In this document: positions 40,112 to 48,694 of the stretch, in pieces
Layout of the letters: every line of letters begins with the position of its first letter
Numbering within the stretch: position 1 is the first letter of the stretch
Source of the DNA: Poriferisodalis sp022821985
Lineage (GTDB): Bacteria; Actinomycetota; Acidimicrobiia; Acidimicrobiales; Poriferisodalaceae
Assembly: GCF_965219595.1 (NCBI RefSeq)
Contig: NZ_OZ244781.1
Span: 2,604,001 to 2,668,000 of the forward strand
Length of the DNA stretch: 64,000 nt
Direction of reading: 5' to 3'
Notes under the pieces: model-generated
The model's database searches: none
Seen by the model: the letters and a program-made list of their open reading frames with translations, nothing else
Told to the model about the DNA's origin: nothing
Position numbers and translations under genes: made by a program

Positions 40112-41947
40112 ATGCCGAGCTACCGATCTGTCACCTCTACAGCAGGCCGAAATCAGGCCGGGGCTCGAGCCTTGTGGCGTGCCACCGGCATGACCGATGA
40201 GGACTTCGGCAAGCCGATCATCGCCATATCCAATTCGTTCACCCAATTCGTGCCCGGCCATGTCCATCTGAAAGACCTCGGCCAGCTCGTCGCCCGCGAG
40301 ATCGAGGCCGCCGGCGGCGTGGCGAAAGAGTTCAACACCATCGCCGTCGACGACGGCATCGCCATGGGCCACGACGGGATGCTCTACAGCCTGCCGTCGC
40401 GAGACCTCATCGCTGACGCGGTCGAGTACATGGTGAATGCGCACTGTGCCGATGCACTGGTGTGCATCTCCAACTGCGACAAGATCACGCCGGGGATGCT
40501 CAACGCCGCGATGCGACTGAACATCCCGACCGTGTTCGTCTCGGGCGGTCCGATGGAGGCCGGCAAGACGAAGCTGGCCACCCAGAAGGTCGACCTCATC
40601 AACGTGATGGTGGTGGCGGCCGACGACTCGGTCAGCGACGAGGACGTCGCCGAGATGGAACGGTCGGGCTGCCCCACGTGCGGTTCGTGCTCAGGCATGT
40701 TCACGGCCAACTCCATGAATTGCCTGACCGAGGCGCTGGGCCTGTCGCTGCCCGGCAACGGGACCGTGGTGGCGACCCATTCGGACCGCCGTGAGCTGTT
40801 CCTCGAGGCCGGCCGCTTGGTGGTCGAGCTGTGCCGCCGCTACTACCAGGAAGACGATGCGTCAGTGCTGCCGCGTTCGATCGGCAGCTTCGAGGCGTTC
40901 GAGAATGCCATGACGCTCGACATCGCGATGGGCGGGTCCACCAACACGATCCTGCATCTGCTGGCCGCCGCCCAGGAGGCGGAGCTCGACTTCACGATGG
41001 CCGACATCGATCGGCTGTCGCGCAAGGTGCCCAACATCTGCAAGGTGGCGCCGGCGTCGGAGTTCTTCCACGTCGAGGACGTGCACCGCGCCGGCGGGGT
41101 CATGGGGATCATGGCCGAGCTGAACCGGGCGGGCCTGATCGCCAACCAAGTGCCGACGGTGCATTCGCCGACCATGTTCGATGCCATCTCCAGCTGGGAC
41201 GTGGCCACCAACGACGATGCGTCGCTGGCCGAGTTCTTCCGGGCGGGCCCGGCGGGCATCCCGACACAGGTCGCGTTCAGCCAGTCCGAGCGCTACCGCA
41301 CGCTGGACCTCGACCGCGAGCGGGGCTGCATCCGCTCGGTCGACTGCGCCTACTCCACTGATGGTGGGCTGGCGATCCTGTACGGCAACCTCGCGCCCGA
41401 CGGCTGCGTCGTGAAAACCGCCGGGGTGGACGAATCCATCTGGGTGTTCTCCGGCCCGGCCCATGTGGTCGAGAGCCAGGACGAAGCGGTGGAGCACATT
41501 CTTGAGGGCGAGGTCGTCGCCGGCGATGTGGTGCTTGTTCGCTATGAGGGTCCGCGGGGCGGCCCCGGCATGCAGGAGATGCTGTACCCGACGTCGTACC
41601 TGAAGTCCAAGGGTCTCGGCAAGGCGTGTGCCCTGGTCACCGATGGGCGCTTCTCGGGCGGCACGTCTGGCCTGTCGATCGGCCATGTCTCGCCCGAAGC
41701 TGCCGCAGGCGGGCTCATCGGGCTCGTGCGCAGTGGCGACATCATCGAGATCGACATCCCGAATCGCACCATCAATCTCGCAGTTGACGATGCCGAGCTG
41801 GAGCAGCGTCGCGTCGAGCAGGACGAGGCGGGTTGGCAGCCGGCCGAACCGCGCCCACGCCAGGTCAGCACCGCACTGCGGGCCTACGCGGCAATGGCCA
41901 CCAGCGCCGACAGGGGCGCAGTGCGCGACCTGTCCCTGCTGGGCTGA
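40112..41947 (+). CDS. ilvD: Dihydroxy-acid dehydratase
   Basis: A 611-aa Fe-S dehydratase of valine, leucine and isoleucine synthesis. Cluster cysteines are in SNCDKITPGML and CPTCGSCSGMFTANSMN, and the C-terminal RYEGPRGGPGMQEM and TDGRFSGGTSGLSIGHVSPEA blocks are canonical. Length is typical. The start fits both the family N terminus (YRSVTSTAGRNQAGARALWR) and the leaderless-type promoter. Confidence 0.98.
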   Translation: MPSYRSVTSTAGRNQAGARALWRATGMTDEDFGKPIIAISNSFTQFVPGHVHLKDLGQLVAREIEAAGGVAKEFNTIAVDDGIAMGHDGMLYSLPSRDLIADAVEYMVNAHCADALVCISNCDKITPGMLNAAMRLNIPTVFVSGGPMEAGKTKLATQKVDLINVMVVAADDSVSDEDVAEMERSGCPTCGSCSGMFTANSMNCLTEALGLSLPGNGTVVATHSDRRELFLEAGRLVVELCRRYYQEDDASVLPRSIGSFEAFENAMTLDIAMGGSTNTILHLLAAAQEAELDFTMADIDRLSRKVPNICKVAPASEFFHVEDVHRAGGVMGIMAELNRAGLIANQVPTVHSPTMFDAISSWDVATNDDASLAEFFRAGPAGIPTQVAFSQSERYRTLDLDRERGCIRSVDCAYSTDGGLAILYGNLAPDGCVVKTAGVDESIWVFSGPAHVVESQDEAVEHILEGEVVAGDVVLVRYEGPRGGPGMQEMLYPTSYLKSKGLGKACALVTDGRFSGGTSGLSIGHVSPEAAAGGLIGLVRSGDIIEIDIPNRTINLAVDDAELEQRRVEQDEAGWQPAEPRPRQVSTALRAYAAMATSADRGAVRDLSLLG

Positions 41948-41996
41948 GCAGCTCACGCTGACAGCCCTTCACGAGCCTTGATCGGTGGCCGCGCCG

Positions 41997-42002
41997 TAGT
42001 CT
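41997..42002 (+). promoter_or_regulatory. -10 element of MFS gene
   Basis: TAGTCT, 7 nt before the GTG at 42010. Confidence 0.45.
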
Positions 42003-42009
42003 CGCGCCG

Positions 42010-43581
42010 GTGACCACCGTGGACGCAGCCGAGGAATCTCCGGTCCATCTGGACTCGGCGCGCGGCTGGGTGACCGCCTGCGGCGCGGCGATTGTCGTCA
42101 TGGCCGGTTTCGGCACGATCTACAGCTTCACTGCCTTCGCCAACGACATGGCCGAGGAGTTCGACACCGGCCTCGGACCGATCTCGATCGTGTTCGGCAT
42201 CACCGTGTTCCTGTACTTCGGCAGCGCGCTGTTGTCGGGCCGCCTGTACGACCGGTTCGGCATCGTGCCGCTGCTGATCGTCGGCGGTGTCCTGTTTGTC
42301 GGTGGTCTGGTGGCCACGTCCTACGTGTCAGTGCTGTGGCACGGCTACGTCCTGTACGGCGTTGGGCTCGGATTCGGCGGCGGTCTGTTCAATGCGCCGC
42401 TGTTCGCCCTGGTCGCCCTGTGGTTTGCCAAGCATCGTGCGATGGCGCAGGGCATCGTGGCGACCGGCTCGGGTCTCGGCACGATGATCTACGTCCCGTT
42501 CGCTCAGCGGTTGCTCGCCGAGTACGGCTGGCGCCTCGGCATGCGTTGGCTTGCAGTCATCGCAGTGGTGATCCTCCTCTTCGGGCTTGCAGTCATCAGG
42601 CAGCCGCCAAGAGTGCAGATGGGCAGCCCCCGCCGGCACCTCTCGCTGGTGCTGCGGACGGCGGCGTTCTGGCAGATGGGAACCTCCGGCATCTTCTTCA
42701 CGATCGCCGTCATCGGCACGATCGGGCTCATCATCCCGTTCTCCATCGACGACGGTGTGGAGGAGTTGGCGGCGGGTTGGCTGGTGTTCGCCGTCGGGCT
42801 CTCGAGCATCGTCGGCCGGCTCGCTCTGACGAGCTTGGCGAGACCCTTGGGTTCGGTTCGCCTGCTGAAGATCGCTTTCAGCGGCCTGCCGGTGGCGTAC
42901 ACCATCTGGTTCATCACGACACGCGTCGATGCGCCCGGCACCAAGTACGTGCTGCTGGTGGTGTTCGCCTCAGTGCTCGGTGTTTCCTATGGCGGCTTCG
43001 TGGCGCTGCTGGGCGATGTCACCGCTCACCTGTTCGGCTTGGCGAGCATCGGCGCGGTGGTCGGCATCTTCTTCTTCTTTTCTGGCACAGGCGCCTTGAT
43101 CGGCCCGCCCTTGCTGGGCTTCACGCACGACGCGAGCGGCGGCGTCGGAGTGCCGATCTTGATGGTTGGTGTCATTGCGTTGGCGGGTGTCTTGGTACTC
43201 CTGCCGATGACCCGCCATCCACTGGCACTGCCGACCTACATCGGGCCTGGCGGGCCGCCGCCAACGCTTGCCGCCCCGGCCGCTGGGGCGCCCCGGCCGC
43301 TTGCACCAGTGCGGCTGCCGGGCACAGCGCCCGCCCCGGCGGCGGCCGGTGTCGCGGCCAGCGCTGCGGCCAGAACCGTGCAGCGACTGCCGGTGACAGC
43401 CGGTGCGACCGCGCCATCACCGGCTCCCACTGCGATCCCGGCCGTCCCGAGGGTGCGGCCGCTTGACGATGGCCTCGTGGCGGCAATGTCACAGCCGCGC
43501 TCTGCCGCCCTGCAAGATGCGCCACCCGAGGTGTTCTGGCCTGTAGCCGATGAGGCTGTCTCTTCGAACGGACAGTCATGA
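42010..43581 (+). CDS. MFS transporter, oxalate/formate antiporter-like
   Basis: A 523-aa major facilitator protein. About twelve hydrophobic helices span residues 15-405, with the cytoplasmic loop motif GRLYDRFGIVPL between helices 2 and 3 and GGGLFNAPLFALVALWF in the first half. This pattern is usual for the OFA-type carboxylate transporters, though the substrate is not determined. Residues 405-523 are a Pro/Ala-rich tail with no membrane segment, unusual for the family. The gene is followed by a thioesterase, which may hint at an organic acid substrate. Confidence 0.9.
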   Translation: MTTVDAAEESPVHLDSARGWVTACGAAIVVMAGFGTIYSFTAFANDMAEEFDTGLGPISIVFGITVFLYFGSALLSGRLYDRFGIVPLLIVGGVLFVGGLVATSYVSVLWHGYVLYGVGLGFGGGLFNAPLFALVALWFAKHRAMAQGIVATGSGLGTMIYVPFAQRLLAEYGWRLGMRWLAVIAVVILLFGLAVIRQPPRVQMGSPRRHLSLVLRTAAFWQMGTSGIFFTIAVIGTIGLIIPFSIDDGVEELAAGWLVFAVGLSSIVGRLALTSLARPLGSVRLLKIAFSGLPVAYTIWFITTRVDAPGTKYVLLVVFASVLGVSYGGFVALLGDVTAHLFGLASIGAVVGIFFFFSGTGALIGPPLLGFTHDASGGVGVPILMVGVIALAGVLVLLPMTRHPLALPTYIGPGGPPPTLAAPAAGAPRPLAPVRLPGTAPAPAAAGVAASAAARTVQRLPVTAGATAPSPAPTAIPAVPRVRPLDDGLVAAMSQPRSAALQDAPPEVFWPVADEAVSSNGQS

Positions 43582-43609
43582 GAGCCGACACCAATGAGCA
43601 GAGACAGCC

Positions 43610-44158
43610 ATGAGCGCTGAGCCGCTGGAACCGCAGCCGACCGACGCTGTGTCCCGAGCTCCTGTCCCGGTGCTGGCTGGCACCGTGCAGGAGGGGTGGA
43701 TCGACTACAACGGCCACCTCAACGCTGGCTATTACCTGGTGGCGTTCGACGACGCCATCGCACCCTGGATGGACTACATCGGCATGGGCACCGCACATCG
43801 TGAAGTGCGTGACATCACGACGTTCTCCGCGGAGAACCACATCACCTACGTGCGAGAGATCGGGCCCGATGAGCCGTACGTGATCTCGGTGCAGCTGCTG
43901 GGCTTCGACCGCAAGCGAGTGCACGCATTCCAGGTCATGACCCAGACCCGTGACGACTACCTCGTGGCGACCTGCGAAGTCATGTCGCTGCACATCGACG
44001 GGCCGACCCGGCGTGTGGGGTTGATGGCCGACGAGCCCTACCTGCGGCTCGCCGAGATCTGGGAGGCACATCAGCATCTGCCACTGCCGCCCCAAGTTGG
44101 TCACGTCATCAACATCCGGCCCTCAGACGAGGCCTTACTGCACACGGACCTGGCCTAA
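43610..44158 (+). CDS. Hotdog-fold acyl-CoA thioesterase
   Basis: A 182-aa thioesterase. The hotdog active-site helix segment is DYNGHLNAGYYLVAFDDA (near residues 33-50), close to the carnitinyl/betainyl-CoA and 4-hydroxybenzoyl-CoA thioesterase groups, followed by ENHITYVREIGPDEPYVI and FDRKRVHAFQVM strands. It hydrolyses an acyl-CoA; the acyl group is unknown. It starts 28 nt after the transporter and may be co-transcribed. Confidence 0.87.
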   Translation: MSAEPLEPQPTDAVSRAPVPVLAGTVQEGWIDYNGHLNAGYYLVAFDDAIAPWMDYIGMGTAHREVRDITTFSAENHITYVREIGPDEPYVISVQLLGFDRKRVHAFQVMTQTRDDYLVATCEVMSLHIDGPTRRVGLMADEPYLRLAEIWEAHQHLPLPPQVGHVINIRPSDEALLHTDLA

Positions 44159-44192
44159 GGCCCAGGCTCGGTCGAGATCGCGGCGCCCTGAC

Positions 44193-44198
44193 TAGGTT
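44193..44198 (+). promoter_or_regulatory. -10 element of DHPS-like gene
   Basis: TAGGTT, 6 nt before the GTG at 44205. Confidence 0.45.
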
Positions 44199-44204
44199 GC
44201 GGCC

Positions 44205-44978
44205 GTGGAGATCTTCGGCGTGGTCAATGCCTCTCCAGACTCGAAGGCCGATTTCTCGGTGGTCCAAGGCTGCGCCGAAGCGGCGGCCCGGGGAGCCGAG
44301 CTGCTGGCCGAAGGCGCCGACCACTTCGATCTCGGCGGCGAAGGCTCCACGCCCGGCAGCGACGAGGTGAGTGCCGACGACGAGTGGCACCGAGTCGAAG
44401 GGCCGCTGCGCGGGCTGCTGTCGCTGGGCGCAGAGGTGGCGATCGACACTCGCAAACCCGGCGTAGCCCGCCGAGCCCTCGATGCCGGCGCAACAGTGCT
44501 GAATGCGGGCGACGCTTTGCAGTCGCCCGAGATGATCGAGCTCGCCGCGGAACGCGAGGTCACCGTGGTGCTCCCCTTCATGCTGGGACGCGATTTCCGC
44601 AGCGTCCGCGATGTGCGCGGTGACCCGGTGACGGTCATGGTCGAGTGGTTCGCCTCACGCATCGAGCGCCTGCGCGAGGCAGGCGTGACGCAGCAGCTGC
44701 TGCTGGACTGCGGTGTCGGCTTCGGCCCGCACGACATGGACTGGCCCGAACGAGCGGCCTACCAGCGAGCCATCTACGGCGGCCTCGGCGAACTTCGCCG
44801 CTTCGACCTGCCGCTGTACGTGCCAGTGCCCTGGCTGCAGACACCCGACCGCCTCGAACTGCTCGACCTGGCGCTCTCCCAAGAACCCGACTACGTACGA
44901 GCCCACCGCCCCGCCCAAGTCCGCGAACACCACGCGGCCCTCAGCGCGGCGAGTGCTCAGATCGTGTCGTCGGATTAG
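44205..44978 (+). CDS. Dihydropteroate synthase-like protein
   Basis: A 257-aa TIM-barrel protein related to dihydropteroate synthase. It keeps the pterin-site order: GVVNASPDSKADFS in place of NVTPDSFSDGG, FDLGGEGSTPGS in place of DIGGESTRPG, AIDTRKPGVARRALDAGA, and LLDCGVGFG in place of LDPGIGF. The usual C-terminal K...RVHD motif is altered to YVRAHRPAQV, and the final basic residues are absent. No other folate genes are adjacent. It may be a paralogue with another pterin role rather than FolP itself. Confidence 0.78.
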   Translation: MEIFGVVNASPDSKADFSVVQGCAEAAARGAELLAEGADHFDLGGEGSTPGSDEVSADDEWHRVEGPLRGLLSLGAEVAIDTRKPGVARRALDAGATVLNAGDALQSPEMIELAAEREVTVVLPFMLGRDFRSVRDVRGDPVTVMVEWFASRIERLREAGVTQQLLLDCGVGFGPHDMDWPERAAYQRAIYGGLGELRRFDLPLYVPVPWLQTPDRLELLDLALSQEPDYVRAHRPAQVREHHAALSAASAQIVSSD

Positions 44979-45006
44979 CCCGACGGTTGAGCTGCCCTTG
45001 GGTGGT

Positions 45007-47352
45007 TCAGCCGGCGACAGGTTCTAGGGCTACCCGGACGTGCTTGTGGTGCGGGGTGAGTGACAGCCAGTCGCGGTCTTCGATGTCGGTGAGCTCGTTG
45101 ACGGCCACGCCGTGGATCTTGTGCTCGCCGTCTTCGTCGGGATACTCGGTGCCGAACCCGTGGGGGAGTGTCACGTGGCCGGCCATGACCGTGTCGGTGA
45201 CCTCCGCAGGTGCTTCGGCCTCGCCCCGCTTGGAAACGATGCGCACCCGGTCGCCGTCCACCACGCCGAGCGTGGTGGCGTCGTCGGGATTGATCCGCAG
45301 CGAGCCGGCCTTGTCCTTCTTGCGCCACTCGGGATCACGGATCACGTCGTTGGCGTTGGACGAGCGGCGCTCGCCCGCTGAGAGCACGAACGGGAAGCGA
45401 TCCTGGCCGATGGCCGGTTCCTCGTCGGCCAGCAACCGAAACTCGTCCTCGAGCTCCTCGATGTACAGGTGGATCTTGCCGTCGGGGTGCGCGATGCGGT
45501 CCCACGTCTGGGAGTACTCGCTGACGCTGTAGATCATTCCTGACGGCGAGTCGACGAGCTTGTCGAACAGGTTGCTGGCCAGCTCCAGCCCCTCACCCTC
45601 GACGCCCGCAGCCCGCACCTCGTCGGGGTAGCGCATCGAAGCCTGCATCGCAGAGCCGAACATGATCGCCGCCGGCGCCATGTTGCCCAGCGTCGGCCCG
45701 AGCGAGTCGTACAGAACGACCGGCAGCTTGGCCCCCACATCGGGATCGGAGGTCGACGCCTGCCCGAGCGCCTCGATGAAGGCATCACGACCCTGCTGCG
45801 CCGCATCGGCCAGCCCGTCGGTGCCCGCGGGACGTCCGCCCATCGCGGCCACCAGCCGGCTGTGGATCTCGGCCTCGGGCAGCGACTCGCCCAGTGGCTC
45901 GAGGATCGGGTGGCGTACCTGGAAGTAGTTCGCTGGCATCTCCCCAGCGAAGAACGTGGCCTCAGGCTTCTCGTACTGCGAGCAGGCCGGCAGCACGTAG
46001 TCGGCAGCGCGAGCCGTCTCGGTCATGGCGACGTCGATCACCACCAGGCATTCCAGCTTGGCGAAGGCCTCACGGAACCGCTTCGAGTCCGGCAGCGTGT
46101 GCAGCGGGTTCGCCGACTCCACGATCATTCCCCGGAAACGGTTCGGGTGATCGGTGTCGATGCAGTCGGGAATCGCGGCGCAGGCGACGAGGCCCGACAG
46201 CATGGCGTTGCCGGTGACGGGGTCGGTCTCGCCCTCGCCAGAGTGACCGCAGATCGGAGCGAGGCGCAACGGCAGGTTCATGCCCCCCGGCTTGGCGAAG
46301 TTGCCGGTCACCAAGTAGAGCAGCCGCTGCAGCCAGCTGTTCAGCGTGGAGTGGGGCGCCATCTCGATGCCGAGGTCCTCCTCGGTGGACAGCGACTTCG
46401 CCGTGCCCATCGTGCGCGCCGCCGCACGCAGCTCAGCCTCGTCGATGCCGCACTTGCGAGCGCAGTCGGCGATGTCGGCGCCCGAGATCAGGTCGCGCAG
46501 CTCATCCCAGCCGGTGCACTGCTCCGCGAGGAATTGCTCGTCGGTCAGCCCCTCCTCGACCATGATCGCCAGCAGCGCCGCCAAGGCCCACGCATCGGTG
46601 CCGGGGCGAACACGCAGGTGATGATCGGCCATCGCCGCCGTCTCGGACACCCGCGGATCCATCACCACGAGCTTGCGCTCGTCGTCGTTGCGGATCTTGT
46701 TGAGCTCGTTGCGCGACTCGGGGAAACCGTGGCTCTGCCAAGGGTTCTTGCCGATGAACACCGCGCAGTCGGTGTGCTCGAAATCGCCCATGGCGCCCAG
46801 GTTCTGCCTGCCGAACATCTTGCCCTGCGCCCAGAACATGCCGGTCTTCTCCTGGGCGAGCGCATTCGAGCGGTACTTGACGCCCAGCGTCTGCAGCACG
46901 CCGCGGGCATACGCGCCGGGGAAGTGGTTGCCCTGCCCGCCGCCGCCGTAGTACAGGATCTTGTCGCCGCCGACCGCGTCTCGGATGCCGGTCAGACGCT
47001 CGGCGACCTCGGCGATCGCCACATCCCACGACACCTCTTCGAAGGTGCCGTCGTCCTTGCGGCGCAGCGGGGTGGAGAGGCGGTCGCGCCCGTTCTGGTA
47101 GTAGTCGATCCGCAGGGCCTTCTCGCAGGTGTAGCCCTTCGAGGCGGGGTGCTCCTTGTCGCCACGCACTCGCGTGATCTTGCGACCGTCGAGCCGTACC
47201 TCGATGCCGCAGTTGTTGGAGCACAGCACGCAAGCGGTCTTGTGCCAGACCTTCGTCGGGTCCTCCTCGGCGCCGTTGGTCGCCACCGGAGCGGCTTGGT
47301 CGCCAGAGCGCTTGGCTCGAAGCGCGGCAAGTCGGGTGTTGGCGTCGGACAT
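45007..47352 (-). CDS. Molybdopterin oxidoreductase (formate dehydrogenase-like)
   Basis: A 781-aa protein of the DMSO-reductase/formate-dehydrogenase family. An N-terminal [4Fe-4S] site has Cys41, Cys44, Cys48 and Cys76 (TACVLCSNNCGIEV ... GYTCEK). The bis-MGD domains follow (GGGGQGNHFPGAYARG, DPRVSETAAMADHHLRVRPG), and a C-terminal cap begins near PFVLSAGERRSSNAND. No Sec or Cys stands out at the usual formate dehydrogenase position, so the ligand and substrate are uncertain. A ribosome binding site (AAGGGGAT) precedes the ATG. It diverges from a small ferredoxin gene. Confidence 0.9.
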   Translation of the reverse strand: MSDANTRLAALRAKRSGDQAAPVATNGAEEDPTKVWHKTACVLCSNNCGIEVRLDGRKITRVRGDKEHPASKGYTCEKALRIDYYQNGRDRLSTPLRRKDDGTFEEVSWDVAIAEVAERLTGIRDAVGGDKILYYGGGGQGNHFPGAYARGVLQTLGVKYRSNALAQEKTGMFWAQGKMFGRQNLGAMGDFEHTDCAVFIGKNPWQSHGFPESRNELNKIRNDDERKLVVMDPRVSETAAMADHHLRVRPGTDAWALAALLAIMVEEGLTDEQFLAEQCTGWDELRDLISGADIADCARKCGIDEAELRAAARTMGTAKSLSTEEDLGIEMAPHSTLNSWLQRLLYLVTGNFAKPGGMNLPLRLAPICGHSGEGETDPVTGNAMLSGLVACAAIPDCIDTDHPNRFRGMIVESANPLHTLPDSKRFREAFAKLECLVVIDVAMTETARAADYVLPACSQYEKPEATFFAGEMPANYFQVRHPILEPLGESLPEAEIHSRLVAAMGGRPAGTDGLADAAQQGRDAFIEALGQASTSDPDVGAKLPVVLYDSLGPTLGNMAPAAIMFGSAMQASMRYPDEVRAAGVEGEGLELASNLFDKLVDSPSGMIYSVSEYSQTWDRIAHPDGKIHLYIEELEDEFRLLADEEPAIGQDRFPFVLSAGERRSSNANDVIRDPEWRKKDKAGSLRINPDDATTLGVVDGDRVRIVSKRGEAEAPAEVTDTVMAGHVTLPHGFGTEYPDEDGEHKIHGVAVNELTDIEDRDWLSLTPHHKHVRVALEPVAG

Positions 47353-47462
47353 GGCATCCCCTTGGCGTATGCGGGCGCAGACATCGCAAGGCTACGGCGC
47401 AGACTGGCTCGCTGCCGGAATTGGGTGTCGCTTCGCACGCCGGGCGCGACGCACTGGCGCGC

Positions 47463-47468
47463 TAGCTT
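47463..47468 (+). promoter_or_regulatory. Possible -10 of ferredoxin gene
   Basis: TAGCTT in the 184-bp divergent gap, implying a 5' leader of roughly 60 nt before the ferredoxin start. Unlike most genes here, that message would not be leaderless. Confidence 0.3.
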
Positions 47469-47536
47469 CTGGCCCACAGGGGCACCGCCGCGCCCCGCCA
47501 ATGTTTGGCCCCAGCGGCCTGCAGGAAGGATTGCTC

Positions 47537-47731
47537 GTGCGGATCAGTGTGGATGCCGACAAGTGCCAGGGCCACAACCGCTGCTACTCGCTGGCGCCGG
47601 AACTGTTCGATGTGGACGATTACGGCTACGCCACCGCGGCTGGCGACGGCGAGGTACCCGCAGGCTTGGAAGACAAGGCTCGGCTGGCTGCGGCGAACTG
47701 CCCCGAATACGCGGTGTTGATCGAGGAATAA
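47537..47731 (+). CDS. Small ferredoxin ([3Fe-4S] type)
   Basis: A 64-aa ferredoxin with three cluster cysteines: Cys10 and Cys16 (CQGHNRC) and Cys55 (ANCPEYAV). Three cysteines in this spacing indicate a [3Fe-4S] cluster like those partnering cytochromes P450 and other oxygenases in actinomycetes. A GTG at 47537 follows GGAAGGA; the in-frame TTG at 47531 is an alternative. Its partner is not adjacent, though the diverging molybdopterin enzyme or the distant Rieske oxygenase are options. Confidence 0.9.
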   Translation: MRISVDADKCQGHNRCYSLAPELFDVDDYGYATAAGDGEVPAGLEDKARLAAANCPEYAVLIEE

Positions 47732-47767
47732 CCCCGCCGACGCGCCCCGTGCGCGGCGGCCCGTCCC

Positions 47768-48655
47768 TCAGCGCCTCTTCAGCTCGAGCTTGTCGCGGAC
47801 TTCTTCGGGGCCGATGACCCGGTAGTTCATGGCCTCAAGGATCTGCTTCGCCCGGGCAGTCAGATCGGCGTTCGTCGCCAGCCGCCCGCGTTCGAGGTAC
47901 AGGTTGTCCTCGAGCCCGACCCGGGCGTTGCCGCCCGCCACCGCTGCCAGGGCCACATACGGAAGCTGGTCGCGTCCCAGTGCGAACGCCGAGAACGTCC
48001 AGTCGTCGGGCACGTTGTTGACCATCGCCATGAACGTGTTCAGGTCCGGCGGCGCACCCCAGCGGATGCCCATGCACAGCTGCACCATCACCGGTGCTTC
48101 GATCACCCCGGCTTCCACCAGCGATCTGGCCTCCCACAGCTGGCCGGTGTCGAAGGCCTCGATCTCAGGGCGCACGCCGAGTGCGGTGATCTGGCGGGCC
48201 ATCTCCATGAGCGTGTCGTGGGTGTTGGTGGCCACGTAGTTGCCTTCGCCGAAGTTCATCGTGCCGCAGTCGAGCGTGCAGATCTCCGGCAGCAGCTCGC
48301 GAACGTGGGCGAGACGCTCGGTGGCGCCTGCCATGTCGGATCGCACCGGGTCAGGCGGCAGCGGTTGCTCCACTGACCCGATCACGAAGTCGCCGCCCAT
48401 GCCGGCTGTGAGGTTCAGCACCACATCGGTGCTCGATGCCCGCACGCGCTCCACCACTTCGCGGTAACAGTCGACGTCGCGGCCTGCGTCGCCGGTGATC
48501 GGGTCGCGCACGTGCACATGGCAGATCGCAGCGCCTGCCTCGGCGGCGTCGATCACGTTCTGGGCGATGTCGGCAGGCGTGTATGGCACCTTGTCGGACT
48601 TGTCGACAGTGTCACCAGCACCGGTCACAGCACAGGTGATGAAGACGTCAGGCAT
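47768..48655 (-). CDS. BKACE family beta-keto acid cleavage enzyme (DUF849)
   Basis: A 295-aa zinc enzyme that condenses a beta-keto acid with acetyl-CoA and cleaves it, as in lysine fermentation (3-keto-5-aminohexanoate cleavage) and carnitine breakdown. The zinc site is CHVHVRDP, and ITCAVTGAGDT at the N terminus, LDCGTMNFG, and ALGRDQLPYVALAAVAGGNARVG are family blocks. The ATG at 48655 is preferred to the longer form by the family N terminus. The substrate is unknown. Confidence 0.93.
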   Translation of the reverse strand: MPDVFITCAVTGAGDTVDKSDKVPYTPADIAQNVIDAAEAGAAICHVHVRDPITGDAGRDVDCYREVVERVRASSTDVVLNLTAGMGGDFVIGSVEQPLPPDPVRSDMAGATERLAHVRELLPEICTLDCGTMNFGEGNYVATNTHDTLMEMARQITALGVRPEIEAFDTGQLWEARSLVEAGVIEAPVMVQLCMGIRWGAPPDLNTFMAMVNNVPDDWTFSAFALGRDQLPYVALAAVAGGNARVGLEDNLYLERGRLATNADLTARAKQILEAMNYRVIGPEEVRDKLELKRR

Positions 48656-48694
48656 CGCAAATTGTCTCACAGCCCGCCCGGCTGACCGGCCTGC

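Noticed and set aside
45007..47352. Sec-containing formate dehydrogenase
   Set aside because: The frame is open throughout with no internal TGA; cluster cysteines are normal codons.
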